Source: Sulfurimonas sp.
GTDB lineage: Bacteria; Campylobacterota; Campylobacteria; Campylobacterales; Sulfurimonadaceae
Assembly: GCF_019429335.1 (NCBI RefSeq)
Contig: NZ_JAHYJB010000008.1
Span: forward strand, 1 to 64,000
Reading direction: 5' to 3'
DNA length: 64,000 nt
Notes under the pieces: generated by a model
Database searches by the model: none
The model's input: the letters and a program-made list of their open reading frames with translations, nothing else
Told to the model about the DNA's origin: nothing
Shown here: one piece after another, positions 26,427-34,377 of the stretch
Layout: each line of letters starts with the position of its first letter
How positions within the stretch are numbered: the first letter of the stretch is position 1
Translations under genes and position numbers: made by a program

Positions 26427-26754
26427 GGGTGAAATTTGGCTGGTAAACCTCAACCCTGTCAAAAAAAATAATGAAATGGGCAAAATCAGACCTGTAGTTG
26501 TGTATCAAAATAATGAATTAAACCACAGTGATTACCCAACTACAATTGTACTGCCTCTGACAACTTCACTTATAGATGATGCCCAGCCGATACGAATGAG
26601 AATAGAAAAAAGAGATGATTTAAAGCAAAATTCTGACATTGTCATCACTCAAATAAGAGCCATAGACAATGACAGGTTCATTGAAAAACTCGGCACTCTT
26701 ACAGAAAAAGAATTAAAAAAGGTAAAAGAACTTTTTGATGAAATATCTTCATGA
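26413..26754 (+). CDS. MazF/PemK-family toxin
   Basis: A 113-residue toxin with the MazF fold signature: 'SKGEIWLVNLNPVKKNNEMGKIRPVVVYQNNELN', followed by 'PTTIVLPLTTSL' and 'SDIVITQIRAIDNDRF'. MazF toxins are sequence-specific, ribosome-independent endoribonucleases; the conserved Arg in 'KIRPVVV' and the Ser/Thr of the 'VLPLTT' strand are present. Length is normal, so it is probably functional. The start may be the ATG at 26413 or 26416. It overlaps the antitoxin gene and ends within 6 bp of the convergent P-type ATPase gene. Confidence 0.88.
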   Translation: MMVSKGEIWLVNLNPVKKNNEMGKIRPVVVYQNNELNHSDYPTTIVLPLTTSLIDDAQPIRMRIEKRDDLKQNSDIVITQIRAIDNDRFIEKLGTLTEKELKKVKELFDEISS

Positions 26755-29319
26755 CGATAATTTTTTTCTAAAAAATTTCTCTAGTTCCATAACAACGCCA
26801 AGCACAAGCGCAATTAAAAGCAGTGTTGCCCACATCTTTAAATCCACCGGTTCAATACTAAGCAGCGACTGCATAAAAGGGGTGTACATGGATATCATAT
26901 GAACACCCTGCGCGGCAATTACCGATATCCATAAAAAAATATTTCTGGCATGATTGATTTTAAAAATAGAACTATTTTCACTGCGTGAATTAAACGTATG
27001 CACGTTTACCAAGAGCACCATCAAAAGTAGAGTAATATTCCTTGCACTCTCTTCTTCATAACCAAATTCCAGCATAGTATAAAAGACTATAAATGCGGAA
27101 ATACCCATATACAAGCCGCCTACCGCCACTCTACTAATCATAATTTTATTAAATATAGACTCTTTTGGATTACGCGGTTTGCGTTTTAGCACCTCCGACT
27201 CCGCGCCTTCAACGGCAAGTGCAACATCTTGAAAACCGTTTGCAACCAGATTTAGCCATAAAAGCTGTACGGGAAGGAGAGGGATTGGAAGAAAAAATAT
27301 AATTGAGAGCAGAACAAGCACAATCTCTGCGACTCCCGTAGATATGAGAAGATGAATTACTTTGCGTATATTGTCATACGCCACACGCCCCTCCTCTACA
27401 CCGTTGACTATGGAGCCAAATGAGTCATCGGTCAGAATCAAATCGCTCGATTCACGCGCAACGTCCGTACCGCTTTTTCCCATTGCTATCCCGATATTAG
27501 CAAACTTCAGTGCAGGTGCGTCATTGACGCCATCTCCAGTAACTGCTACATAGTGCCCAAGATTTTGAAATGCTTTTACGATAAGCTGCTTTTGCTCCGG
27601 TGATACACGCGCAAAAACTCGTTTATCTGCAATCTCCTCTTTATGCGCTCCTCTTTGCATCCAACTGGAAATCTCCACTCCGTCAATTATTTCATCCCTG
27701 ATTGTCGCAATTCCTAGCTCTTTTGCTATGAAAAATGCGGTATTTGGATGGTCTCCCGTTACCATTACAACTTTAATTCCCGCTTCCCTAGCAGTTTTTA
27801 CAGCCTCTTTTACTCCCTCGCGGAGCGGGTCGGTTATCGCCGCAAATCCGCTATACGTATAACCCTCCTTTGCGATGCCATCCTCATCGCTCACCTTATA
27901 TGCCAATGCAATATTTCTAAACCCTTTTGCCGCCCACTCATCCACCTGCTTTAAAACGGCTCCAATCTCATCTTCGCCGAGTGTAGACATGCGAAGTATT
28001 ATCTCCGGAGAACCTTTGATAAAATGTACCTTTTGGGACTCAATCTCATAGCTCATTGCCGAATATTTGTTCACAGGCTCGTACGGCATGGCATTTATAG
28101 CCTTTTTCTTTTCATGCTTTTTGAAAAGTTCTTCATCCAAAGCCAGAGCGTATTTAGCAAGTGCAATATCGACCTGGTCACCTATAAAAATCAGCTCGCC
28201 ATCCTCTACGTGATGCGTAGATTCATTGCAAAGCCTTGCGCCAAGAAGCAGATGTTTATTGATATACTCATCAGGGTTATACGCCTTCTCGGGCGTTACA
28301 AAATACTCAACGCTAAGACTGTTTTGGGTCATAGTCCCGGTTTTATCACTTGCTATTAGTGTGCATGAACCTAGTCCCTCAATGGCTGAGAGTCTCCGCA
28401 CTATGACATTTCGTTTGCTCATTTGTGCACTTGCCACGCTGAGTGCCACCGTAATGGCCACCGGAAGCCCCTCTGGTATAGCTGATACGGAGAGTGCAAC
28501 CGTGAGAAAAAATATATCTTTTAGTGGCATATCCTGATAGACGCCTAGAATAATTATAAGCAGTACGACACCGAGAATTATTTTGGAGATATTTATAGAA
28601 AACTTCTCCATTCTGAGCATTAATGGCGGTTTTGCCACACTGTCCGAAGCCAAAAGCGAGGCTATTTTGCCGACCTCAGTCTCACCTGCCACCGCCGTTA
28701 CGACTCCGATTGCCCTCCCTTTTGTAACCATAGAGCCGCCGTAGAGCATATTTTGTCTCTCTCCGATTGGCTCATCACCTGATTTTGACATGTAGTTAAA
28801 ATCTTTACTTACCTCAAGCGACTCTCCCGTAAGAAGAGACTCGTTTATCTGAAGCTCATTCGCCTCAAGGAGCCTTATATCGGCTGGAGCTTTGACGCCC
28901 GATTCAAAAAAAACAATATCCCCCACCGTTATATCTTCGCTTGCTATCTGAGCGCGATGTCCATCTCTTAAAACCTGCACAAAGGTTTTGATTGCTTTTT
29001 TAAGAGCATCAGCTCTCTCACCGGCAATATACTCCTGATATGTCCCTACTACCGCGTTTATTAAAAGTGCCGTCATTATAAAACCGGCATCGCTGTACTC
29101 CCCAATCAAAAGTGAGATAGCTGCCGCAACAAACAAAATATAGATAACAGGGCTTTTGAACTGCTCAATAAATATGCCAAACAGAGTGCGCTTCTTCGCT
29201 TGAGCCAAAATATTTTTGCCGTATTTTGCAGTGCGCATGGAGGCCTCTTTGCTGCTAAGACCCTCTGCACTGCACTCCAAATCACGTAGAGTCTCCTCTA
29301 CGCTTTTAGTATGAAACAT
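26749..29319 (-). CDS. P2-type cation-transporting ATPase
   Basis: An 856-residue ATPase with all catalytic motifs: 'LTGES' (A domain), the phosphorylated 'DKTGTMTQN', 'KGSPE' (nucleotide binding), 'MVTGDHPNTA' and 'GDGVNDAPALK'. The M4 sequence 'IPEGLPVA' is of the Ca2+-ATPase type. M6 reads 'WLNLVANGFQDVALA', where SERCA-type Ca2+ pumps have NLVTDG with a cation-binding Asp. The Asp-to-Asn change makes the ion uncertain (Ca2+, Mn2+, Mg2+ or monovalent). About ten membrane segments, and the N-terminal cation-ATPase domain ('SVEETLRDLECS') are present. It is divergent from the zinc-cluster gene at 29415. Confidence 0.9.
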   Translation of the reverse strand: MFHTKSVEETLRDLECSAEGLSSKEASMRTAKYGKNILAQAKKRTLFGIFIEQFKSPVIYILFVAAAISLLIGEYSDAGFIMTALLINAVVGTYQEYIAGERADALKKAIKTFVQVLRDGHRAQIASEDITVGDIVFFESGVKAPADIRLLEANELQINESLLTGESLEVSKDFNYMSKSGDEPIGERQNMLYGGSMVTKGRAIGVVTAVAGETEVGKIASLLASDSVAKPPLMLRMEKFSINISKIILGVVLLIIILGVYQDMPLKDIFFLTVALSVSAIPEGLPVAITVALSVASAQMSKRNVIVRRLSAIEGLGSCTLIASDKTGTMTQNSLSVEYFVTPEKAYNPDEYINKHLLLGARLCNESTHHVEDGELIFIGDQVDIALAKYALALDEELFKKHEKKKAINAMPYEPVNKYSAMSYEIESQKVHFIKGSPEIILRMSTLGEDEIGAVLKQVDEWAAKGFRNIALAYKVSDEDGIAKEGYTYSGFAAITDPLREGVKEAVKTAREAGIKVVMVTGDHPNTAFFIAKELGIATIRDEIIDGVEISSWMQRGAHKEEIADKRVFARVSPEQKQLIVKAFQNLGHYVAVTGDGVNDAPALKFANIGIAMGKSGTDVARESSDLILTDDSFGSIVNGVEEGRVAYDNIRKVIHLLISTGVAEIVLVLLSIIFFLPIPLLPVQLLWLNLVANGFQDVALAVEGAESEVLKRKPRNPKESIFNKIMISRVAVGGLYMGISAFIVFYTMLEFGYEEESARNITLLLMVLLVNVHTFNSRSENSSIFKINHARNIFLWISVIAAQGVHMISMYTPFMQSLLSIEPVDLKMWATLLLIALVLGVVMELEKFFRKKLSS

Positions 29320-29414
29320 AACCTACTCCCAAGCACTATATAGACACTATCATAGTTTGGGCTAGCTTAAAGCAGACTTCAATAATATTATAAATTTGTG
29401 GTAAAATTTCGCCG

Positions 29415-29681
29415 ATGAAATTTAACGTACTGCTTTGCATTCTCTTTGCCATTGTTACAAGCTTTACGGCAATCCATGAAGTAAAGCACATTCAGCACAA
29501 TGACAGCTCAACCTGTCTAATCTGTACCGTTAATAACAATTTAGTCTCAGGCGATGCAGTCAAATTAGTCTCAGATGTTGAGATTTTTCACTTTGAAAAT
29601 ATCGCTCAAAACAACCAAATCACATATCTATATGTAAAAGCAAATTCAAACCAAACACGCGCCCCTCCCTCAATATCCTAA
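29415..29681 (+). CDS. Small exported His/Cys-containing protein near zinc uptake genes
   Basis: An 88-residue protein. Residues 1-19 form a signal peptide or anchor (MKFNVLLCILFAIVTSFTA). They are followed by 'IHEVKHIQHNDSSTCLICTV', which offers four His/Cys side chains in a compact stretch that could bind metal. I cannot assign a family with confidence. It stands first in a row with a His-rich outer-membrane protein and ZnuA/ZnuB-like genes, so a role in zinc handling is suggested by context. It has a TAAAAT -10-like string 13 nt before the ATG, close enough to suggest a very short leader. Confidence 0.65.
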   Translation: MKFNVLLCILFAIVTSFTAIHEVKHIQHNDSSTCLICTVNNNLVSGDAVKLVSDVEIFHFENIAQNNQITYLYVKANSNQTRAPPSIS

Positions 29682-29695
29682 ATCAATTAAAATAA

Positions 29696-29773
29696 CTCTT
29701 TCATAGCACATTACTCGCTTGCTTAGGCTTCGCTACGCTGCAGAATCGCTCGCTTCGTATCTCTATGAAAGAT
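29696..29773. repeat. Long-hairpin intergenic repeat in the zinc cluster, copy 1
   Basis: Outer arms CTCTTTCATAG and CTATGAAAGA(T) form a 10-bp stem. They enclose ACTCGCTTGCTTAGGCTTCG...GCAGAATCGCTCGCTTCGTA. The inner sequence is shared with copy 2 at 31105-31224. The arms differ between copies but still pair within each copy. The rest of this 148-bp gap holds nothing else I can identify except the ribosome binding site (TAGGAT) of the next gene. Confidence 0.65.
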
Positions 29774-29829
29774 ATTTAAAAACAATCATTACAAAAATAA
29801 AAAATTATAAATAATTAGGATAGAAAATT

Positions 29830-31098
29830 ATGAAAAAAATATTATTATCAAGCGCACTATGCACGGCTTTAGTTTATGGTGCGGATGTACTTCCTGTTGA
29901 AAAAAGAACTTTTGATCAGTCAAAGTTTATTCCAGACATCTCTTTGGTTATGGATGCCTCTTATGTTGATAGAAATGTAAAAGACGATGAAGTTGGGCAC
30001 TTGGAAGTTCCCGGTGTGGCTCATGGGCTTTTAGGCTCTCATACACACGGGGATAGCAATCATGCGACTTATAACGCAGAGAACGGATTTAATCTAAACT
30101 ATGCAGAGCTTGTGTTATCTAGTTCGGTAGACCCATTTTTTACTATGGACGGTATATTTCACTTCTCAGAGAACGGTGTCGAGATTGAAGAGCTTTTCTT
30201 TACCTCAAATGCTCTTAGATACGACACAAAACTGAAGGGCGGAAAGTTTAACTCAAACTTCGGCTACCTGAACGAACAGCACCACCACGCATGGGATTTT
30301 GCGGATATGCCTCTTGTATATGAGTCGTTTTTAGGAATGCACGGTATAAATGAAGTAGGTGCCCAGCTTCAGTGGACGGCTCCGACTCCGTTTTACCTTA
30401 TGGCTGGTTTTGAGATACTTCAGGGCGAAAATGAACAGATGTTCGGCAAAGAGACTATCGGCGACGTTGAAAACCCGATAGCAGAGGGCGAAGATGGTCC
30501 AACCCTTTATGTAGGTTACATAAAAGCATCTCACGATATAGGCGACACGACAATCCTCGGCGGCATATCCTATGCGCAGGGTGCATCAAGAATTGACCAC
30601 AGCACAGACGAAGAGAATCCGCACGCATTTTCAGGCGATGCGAAACTATACGGTGCAGATCTTGTACTTTTGCACTCTTTGGATTCATACAGCTCTATAA
30701 AATGGCAGAGCGAATACCTGCAAAGAGAGCTTGACGGTACACAGTATACGCTGGATGTGGACGGAAACATAACAGGCTCGCCATTGATGCTTAAAAAACA
30801 GAGCGGTCTCTACTCACAACTTATATATACGCATGACAAAAACTGGAAAATTGGTCTGAGATACGACACAATACTCAAAAATGACGTAATTTCAAACGGT
30901 TTGAATGTAGAACAGCCAAACGGACTTGACAAATATACGGCGATGGCAGAGTATCACACAAGTGAGTTCGCAAGATTTAGACTTCAATACAGCCAAGATA
31001 ATGCAATGTTCAACGAAGCAGGTCAAAGAGAGAAGATAAGCACTATCATTCTTCAAACAAATATCTCTATCGGCGCGCATGGTGCTCATAGTTTTTGA
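29830..31098 (+). CDS. His-rich outer-membrane beta-barrel protein next to zinc uptake genes
   Basis: A 422-residue protein with an N-terminal signal peptide (MKKILLSSALCTALVYG/AD). After it comes a His-rich segment ('GHLEVPGVAHGLLGSHTHGDSNH', residues ~56-78), and a second cluster 'NEQHHHAWDF' near 140. The remainder alternates polar and aromatic residues like a porin-type barrel and ends in a His-rich strand with terminal Phe (HGAHSF), the usual barrel-assembly signature. It has no TonB box I can see and is too short for a TonB-dependent receptor. With the ZnuA/ZnuB-like genes downstream it is likely a zinc-regulated outer-membrane entry or storage protein. That function is inference. Confidence 0.72.
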   Translation: MKKILLSSALCTALVYGADVLPVEKRTFDQSKFIPDISLVMDASYVDRNVKDDEVGHLEVPGVAHGLLGSHTHGDSNHATYNAENGFNLNYAELVLSSSVDPFFTMDGIFHFSENGVEIEELFFTSNALRYDTKLKGGKFNSNFGYLNEQHHHAWDFADMPLVYESFLGMHGINEVGAQLQWTAPTPFYLMAGFEILQGENEQMFGKETIGDVENPIAEGEDGPTLYVGYIKASHDIGDTTILGGISYAQGASRIDHSTDEENPHAFSGDAKLYGADLVLLHSLDSYSSIKWQSEYLQRELDGTQYTLDVDGNITGSPLMLKKQSGLYSQLIYTHDKNWKIGLRYDTILKNDVISNGLNVEQPNGLDKYTAMAEYHTSEFARFRLQYSQDNAMFNEAGQREKISTIILQTNISIGAHGAHSF

Positions 31099-31104
31099 TT
31101 AGAA

Positions 31105-31224
31105 AATCTTTTATAACACATACTCGCTCATTTAGGCTTCACGGTGGGTACCCCAAATCTTGCACAACAAGATTTGACCCTTCCGTTGCAGAATCATTCG
31201 CTTCGTAAGGTTATATAAGAAATT
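31105..31224. repeat. Long-hairpin intergenic repeat in the zinc cluster, copy 2
   Basis: Shares ACTCGCT-ATTTAGGCTTC and GCAGAATCATTCGCTTCGTA with copy 1 at 29696. The outer arms (AATCTTTTATAAC / GTTATATAAGA) differ in sequence from copy 1 but still pair. An extra inner hairpin, AAATCTTG-CACAA-CAAGATTT (31154-31174), is inserted. It lies between the barrel gene and the znuA-like gene. Confidence 0.65.
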
Positions 31225-31257
31225 TATTAGCCTCATTTGAGGCAGATTGGAGTACAT

Positions 31258-32136
31258 TTGAAAAAACTACTAACACTTATAACACTACTGCCGCTAACAC
31301 TGTTAGCTCATCTAAATATCGCGGTAAGTTACCCATACATTGGGGCGCTTACTAAAACAATAGGCGGCGAGCATATTACGACTACTGTTTTAGCAAAGGG
31401 GAACTGGGACCCGCACTTTATCATCCCACGCCCCTCTCTTATAACAAAAGTTAGAAATGCAGATGCGCTTATCATGAACGGCGGACAGCTTGAGATTGGC
31501 TGGCTTCCTCCGCTCATAAACCGTGCAGGCAACCCGAAAACTTCGCCATCATCTGCAACATTTTTAAACCTCTCTCACCATGTTGAGCTTATAAACAAGC
31601 CTAGCGAGGTCGATAGAAAAGATGGAGACATCCATCCAGACGGCAATCCGCACTTTCATCTTGACCCAAAAAATACTCTGCTCCTTGCAAATACCATCAA
31701 AGAGTTTTTAATCTCAATAGACACTGAGCATAGGGATGTTTATGAGAAAAACTTTGCTGTTTTTTTAGATATGTGGCATAAAAAGATGAGCGAGTGGAGC
31801 CAAAAGATGAGCGATAAAAATGGCTTAAAAGTTATCCAGTTTCATGATAATCTTGCCTACTTTAACAAAGCGTATGGGCTTACAAACATAGGAACGATTG
31901 AGCCTCTTCCCGGAATTCCTACATCTTCAAAACATACTATCAACACGATAGAGCTTATAAAAAGAGAGAATCCTTGCTGTATCTTGCATGATGTTTACCA
32001 CTCAACAAAAACAGCCGATTTTATAAGCCAAAAAACTGGGATAAAGGTTGTTTTAATGCCCCACGACATAGAAGCGCTTGAAAATATCGACAACCTGAGC
32101 GCGCTCTTTGACTATCTCACAGGTGCAATAAAATGA
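31258..32136 (+). CDS. znuA: ZnuA-like metal-binding protein of an ABC transporter
   Basis: A cluster A-I (TroA/ZnuA family) periplasmic metal-binding protein of about 292 residues. It has a signal peptide (KKLLTLITLLPLTLLAH), 'AVSYPYIGALTKTIGGEHITTTVLAKGNWDPHF', a His-rich loop 'GDIHPDGNPHFHLDPKN', 'VIQFHDNLAYF' and 'VVLMPHDIEAL'. The His pattern fits zinc (or manganese) capture. The start is placed at the TTG at 31258, with GGAG five bases upstream. The TTG at 31237 used in the ORF track lacks this. It overlaps the permease gene by 4 bp. Confidence 0.85.
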   Translation: MKKLLTLITLLPLTLLAHLNIAVSYPYIGALTKTIGGEHITTTVLAKGNWDPHFIIPRPSLITKVRNADALIMNGGQLEIGWLPPLINRAGNPKTSPSSATFLNLSHHVELINKPSEVDRKDGDIHPDGNPHFHLDPKNTLLLANTIKEFLISIDTEHRDVYEKNFAVFLDMWHKKMSEWSQKMSDKNGLKVIQFHDNLAYFNKAYGLTNIGTIEPLPGIPTSSKHTINTIELIKRENPCCILHDVYHSTKTADFISQKTGIKVVLMPHDIEALENIDNLSALFDYLTGAIK

Positions 32137-32882
32137 CAGATATTCTGCTTGTTCCCATCGCACTTGTTATTATCCTTGTTATGCTTCACTCCTACTTTGG
32201 CATGGAGATATTAAAACGCGGTATCATCTTCACAGACCTTGCAATTGCCCAGTTTGCAGCTCTTGGCTCATCTATAAGTCTCGGCTATTTTCATAATGAG
32301 CACTTCTATCTCTTAACACTTAGCTTTGCACTTTTGAGCGCATTTCTTATAGCCTTTGCCTCGACAAGAAAACTCCATCTTGAAGCCTTCATCGGGATAC
32401 TTTATGTTTTAGGCGCAAGCGGCATCATGATGGTTCTCTCTCACTCCGCAGAGGGGATGGATCACTTCAAATCGCTTCTTGCAAGCGATATACTTTTTAC
32501 CCCTCCCATGGAAGTTGCAAAGAGTGCGGTTATATACTCATTTATAGCACTCGCGCTATACTTTGCTTATCCAAAACTCAGCGGTTTTTTAAAAGAGCTT
32601 CTCTTCTTCTCGCTTCTTGCCATTACCGTTACCTCTTCGGTTGCACTTGCTGGAGTTTTTGTGGTCTTTGTGCTTCTTATCGCACCGCCTTTTGTAGCTC
32701 TGTCTCTAAACTTTAAAAAACCTTTGCTGGGCAGTTTCTTTTTTGGATGGTTTTTTAGTATAAGCGCAATTACACTATCATACTTCTATGACTTGCCGAC
32801 TGGCTACAGTATCGTTTTTTTAGGCGCTGCTTTAACCGCGGCTGCGGTTTTGACAACATCAAAAAAGGCACATGAGGGCTGA
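32133..32882 (+). CDS. znuB: ZnuB-like ABC transporter permease
   Basis: A 249-residue ABC-3 family permease, the membrane subunit that pairs with ZnuA-type proteins. It has about seven membrane helices and the family features 'GIIFTDLAIAQFAALGSS' and 'VAGVFVVFVLLIAPPFVAL'-like helices (here 'VALAGVFVVFVLLIAPPFVALSL'). It overlaps znuA by 4 bp. The ATPase subunit (ZnuC) is not encoded in this cluster and must come from elsewhere, if the transporter is complete. The next gene starts 2 bp after its stop. Confidence 0.87.
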   Translation: MTDILLVPIALVIILVMLHSYFGMEILKRGIIFTDLAIAQFAALGSSISLGYFHNEHFYLLTLSFALLSAFLIAFASTRKLHLEAFIGILYVLGASGIMMVLSHSAEGMDHFKSLLASDILFTPPMEVAKSAVIYSFIALALYFAYPKLSGFLKELLFFSLLAITVTSSVALAGVFVVFVLLIAPPFVALSLNFKKPLLGSFFFGWFFSISAITLSYFYDLPTGYSIVFLGAALTAAAVLTTSKKAHEG

Positions 32883-32883
32883 T

Positions 32884-33195
32884 ATGGAATTTCCAAACGA
32901 GTGGACGCAAAAAGAGTTTTTACAAAACAAAAAGAGGCTTGAAGCAGAGGGGATAAAAGTGGTTCTTATAGATACTGTTTTATCGCCGATTGAAAATGCA
33001 AACACTGTTATCTACAACCCTTATGAACTAAAAAATGAGCCAGAGGGAAGCGTTTTCGTATTTTACTGCGACAGCGGAAAAGCAACTCTAAACAGACTTG
33101 ATGAGTATAAAAAGAGGTTTCCAAAGCACCACTGCATATCTCTTAGAGGCGGCAGAGGCTATTGGCGTATCAACATGAGCGTTTTGGATGAGTAG
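32884..33195 (+). CDS. Rhodanese-like domain protein
   Basis: A single-domain protein of 103 residues. The Cys loop 'FVFYCDSGKATLNRL' sits at the position of the rhodanese active-site loop (CxxGxR-like, here CDSGKA). 'VIYNPYELKN' is the preceding strand. The predicted start is the ATG at 32884, which has GAGGG seven bases upstream; the ORF track's 32872 start adds four codons inside znuB. The loop lacks the usual Arg, so sulfur transfer activity is uncertain. It is cotranscribed with the zinc genes and DUF309. Confidence 0.6.
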   Translation: MEFPNEWTQKEFLQNKKRLEAEGIKVVLIDTVLSPIENANTVIYNPYELKNEPEGSVFVFYCDSGKATLNRLDEYKKRFPKHHCISLRGGRGYWRINMSVLDE

Positions 33196-33499
33196 GCATG
33201 AGGAGCAGCTTGAACTCTTTATCCAAAATCTCCAGAGCGAAAACTTTTACGATGCACACGAAGATTTGGAAGCCCTCTGGTATGAGAGAAGATTTGAAGA
33301 TAGCGATGAAGTAAAACTTCTAAAAGGATTTATCAACGCTTCTGTCAGTTTTGAACTGCGCAAAAAAGGTAAAACAGAGCAGGCAAAGAAAGTCTGGAAC
33401 AACTACCTTAAATATAGAGATTTAGTCAACGACATAAAATCCCTACATGTAGAAAAATATCATCAGATTATAAAAATAATAGATAAAATATATAAATAA
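33188..33499 (+). CDS. DUF309 protein
   Basis: A 103-residue helical protein with the DUF309 core 'NFYDAHEDLEALWYERRF' (HExxE/W signature) and 'LLKGFINASVSFELRKKG' (~60-78). Function of the family is unknown. It overlaps the rhodanese-like gene by 8 bp and closes the zinc-cluster transcript. Confidence 0.8.
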   Translation: MSRHEEQLELFIQNLQSENFYDAHEDLEALWYERRFEDSDEVKLLKGFINASVSFELRKKGKTEQAKKVWNNYLKYRDLVNDIKSLHVEKYHQIIKIIDKIYK

Positions 33500-33525
33500 A
33501 CAAAAATCTTTAATTCCAATTTTGA

Positions 33526-33531
33526 TATAAT
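33526..33531 (+). promoter_or_regulatory. -10 promoter element of the mscS-DUF481 unit
   Basis: TTTTGATATAATTCC contains a consensus TATAAT about 25 nt before the mscS start at 33556. The strong ribosome binding site GGGAGGA lies between. Confidence 0.5.
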
Positions 33532-33555
33532 TCCGAAAATTTTAGGGAGGACAAA

Positions 33556-34377
33556 ATGGATATATCAAAATACAGTGATTTAATTCTTCTTTACGGCACT
33601 CAATACGGTTTAAAAATTATCGCTGCTCTGGCTATATTTTTTGTCGGCAAGTGGGGAGTGAAAAAAATCACCGCGCTTATCAAAAAAATAATGCTAAAAG
33701 CCGCGTTGGATTTGACTTTAGTCGAGTTTTTGGAAAATGTTATCTATTTCGCGCTCCTAATAGTTGTTATCATAGCTTCTCTTAACGCTCTTGGCATCAA
33801 CACCACATCATTTTTAGCGATATTTGGTGCAGCGTCTTTGGCAATCGGTTTAGCTCTTAAAGACTCTCTTTCAAACATCGGCGCAGCGGTTCTTATAATT
33901 ATATTCAGACCTTTTAGGGTCGGGGATTTTGTAGAAGCTGCGCGGACTTCGGGCAAAGTAGAGGAGATAAATCTCTTCTCAACCATAATGGCTACACCCG
34001 ATAACAAAACCATAATGATTCCAAACTCCGCTGTTATAAACTCCAATATAACAAACTACTCAAACAAGCCTACTCGTCGTGTTGAGCATATCATTGGTGT
34101 AAGCTACAGCGATGATTTAAAGTATGTAAAAGAGGTGTTAAATCAGATTATAAAAGAGGATGAGAGAGTTTTACTCGAACCTGAGCCGCTTGTTGCAGTT
34201 AGCGAACTTGGCGAAAGCAGCGTAAATTTCACGTTTCGCGTATGGGTCAATAACAACGATTACTCGAATGTCTATTTTGACATGTTAGAAAAAATAAAAG
34301 TTACGTTTGATGAAAAAGGGATAACGATTCCGTTTCCGCAGATGGATGTACACGCAAAAAGGATTGAAAATGTTTAA
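33556..34377 (+). CDS. mscS: MscS-family mechanosensitive channel, short type
   Basis: A 273-residue channel of E. coli MscS size: three membrane helices, then the beta domain and C-terminal cage. The TM3 region 'FLAIFGAASLAIGLALKDSLSNIGAAVLIIIFRPFRVGDFVEA' carries the alternating Ala/Gly pattern that packs the pore. It has no signal peptide, unlike the paralogue at 6327. It overlaps the following DUF481 gene by 8 bp. Confidence 0.93.
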   Translation: MDISKYSDLILLYGTQYGLKIIAALAIFFVGKWGVKKITALIKKIMLKAALDLTLVEFLENVIYFALLIVVIIASLNALGINTTSFLAIFGAASLAIGLALKDSLSNIGAAVLIIIFRPFRVGDFVEAARTSGKVEEINLFSTIMATPDNKTIMIPNSAVINSNITNYSNKPTRRVEHIIGVSYSDDLKYVKEVLNQIIKEDERVLLEPEPLVAVSELGESSVNFTFRVWVNNNDYSNVYFDMLEKIKVTFDEKGITIPFPQMDVHAKRIENV

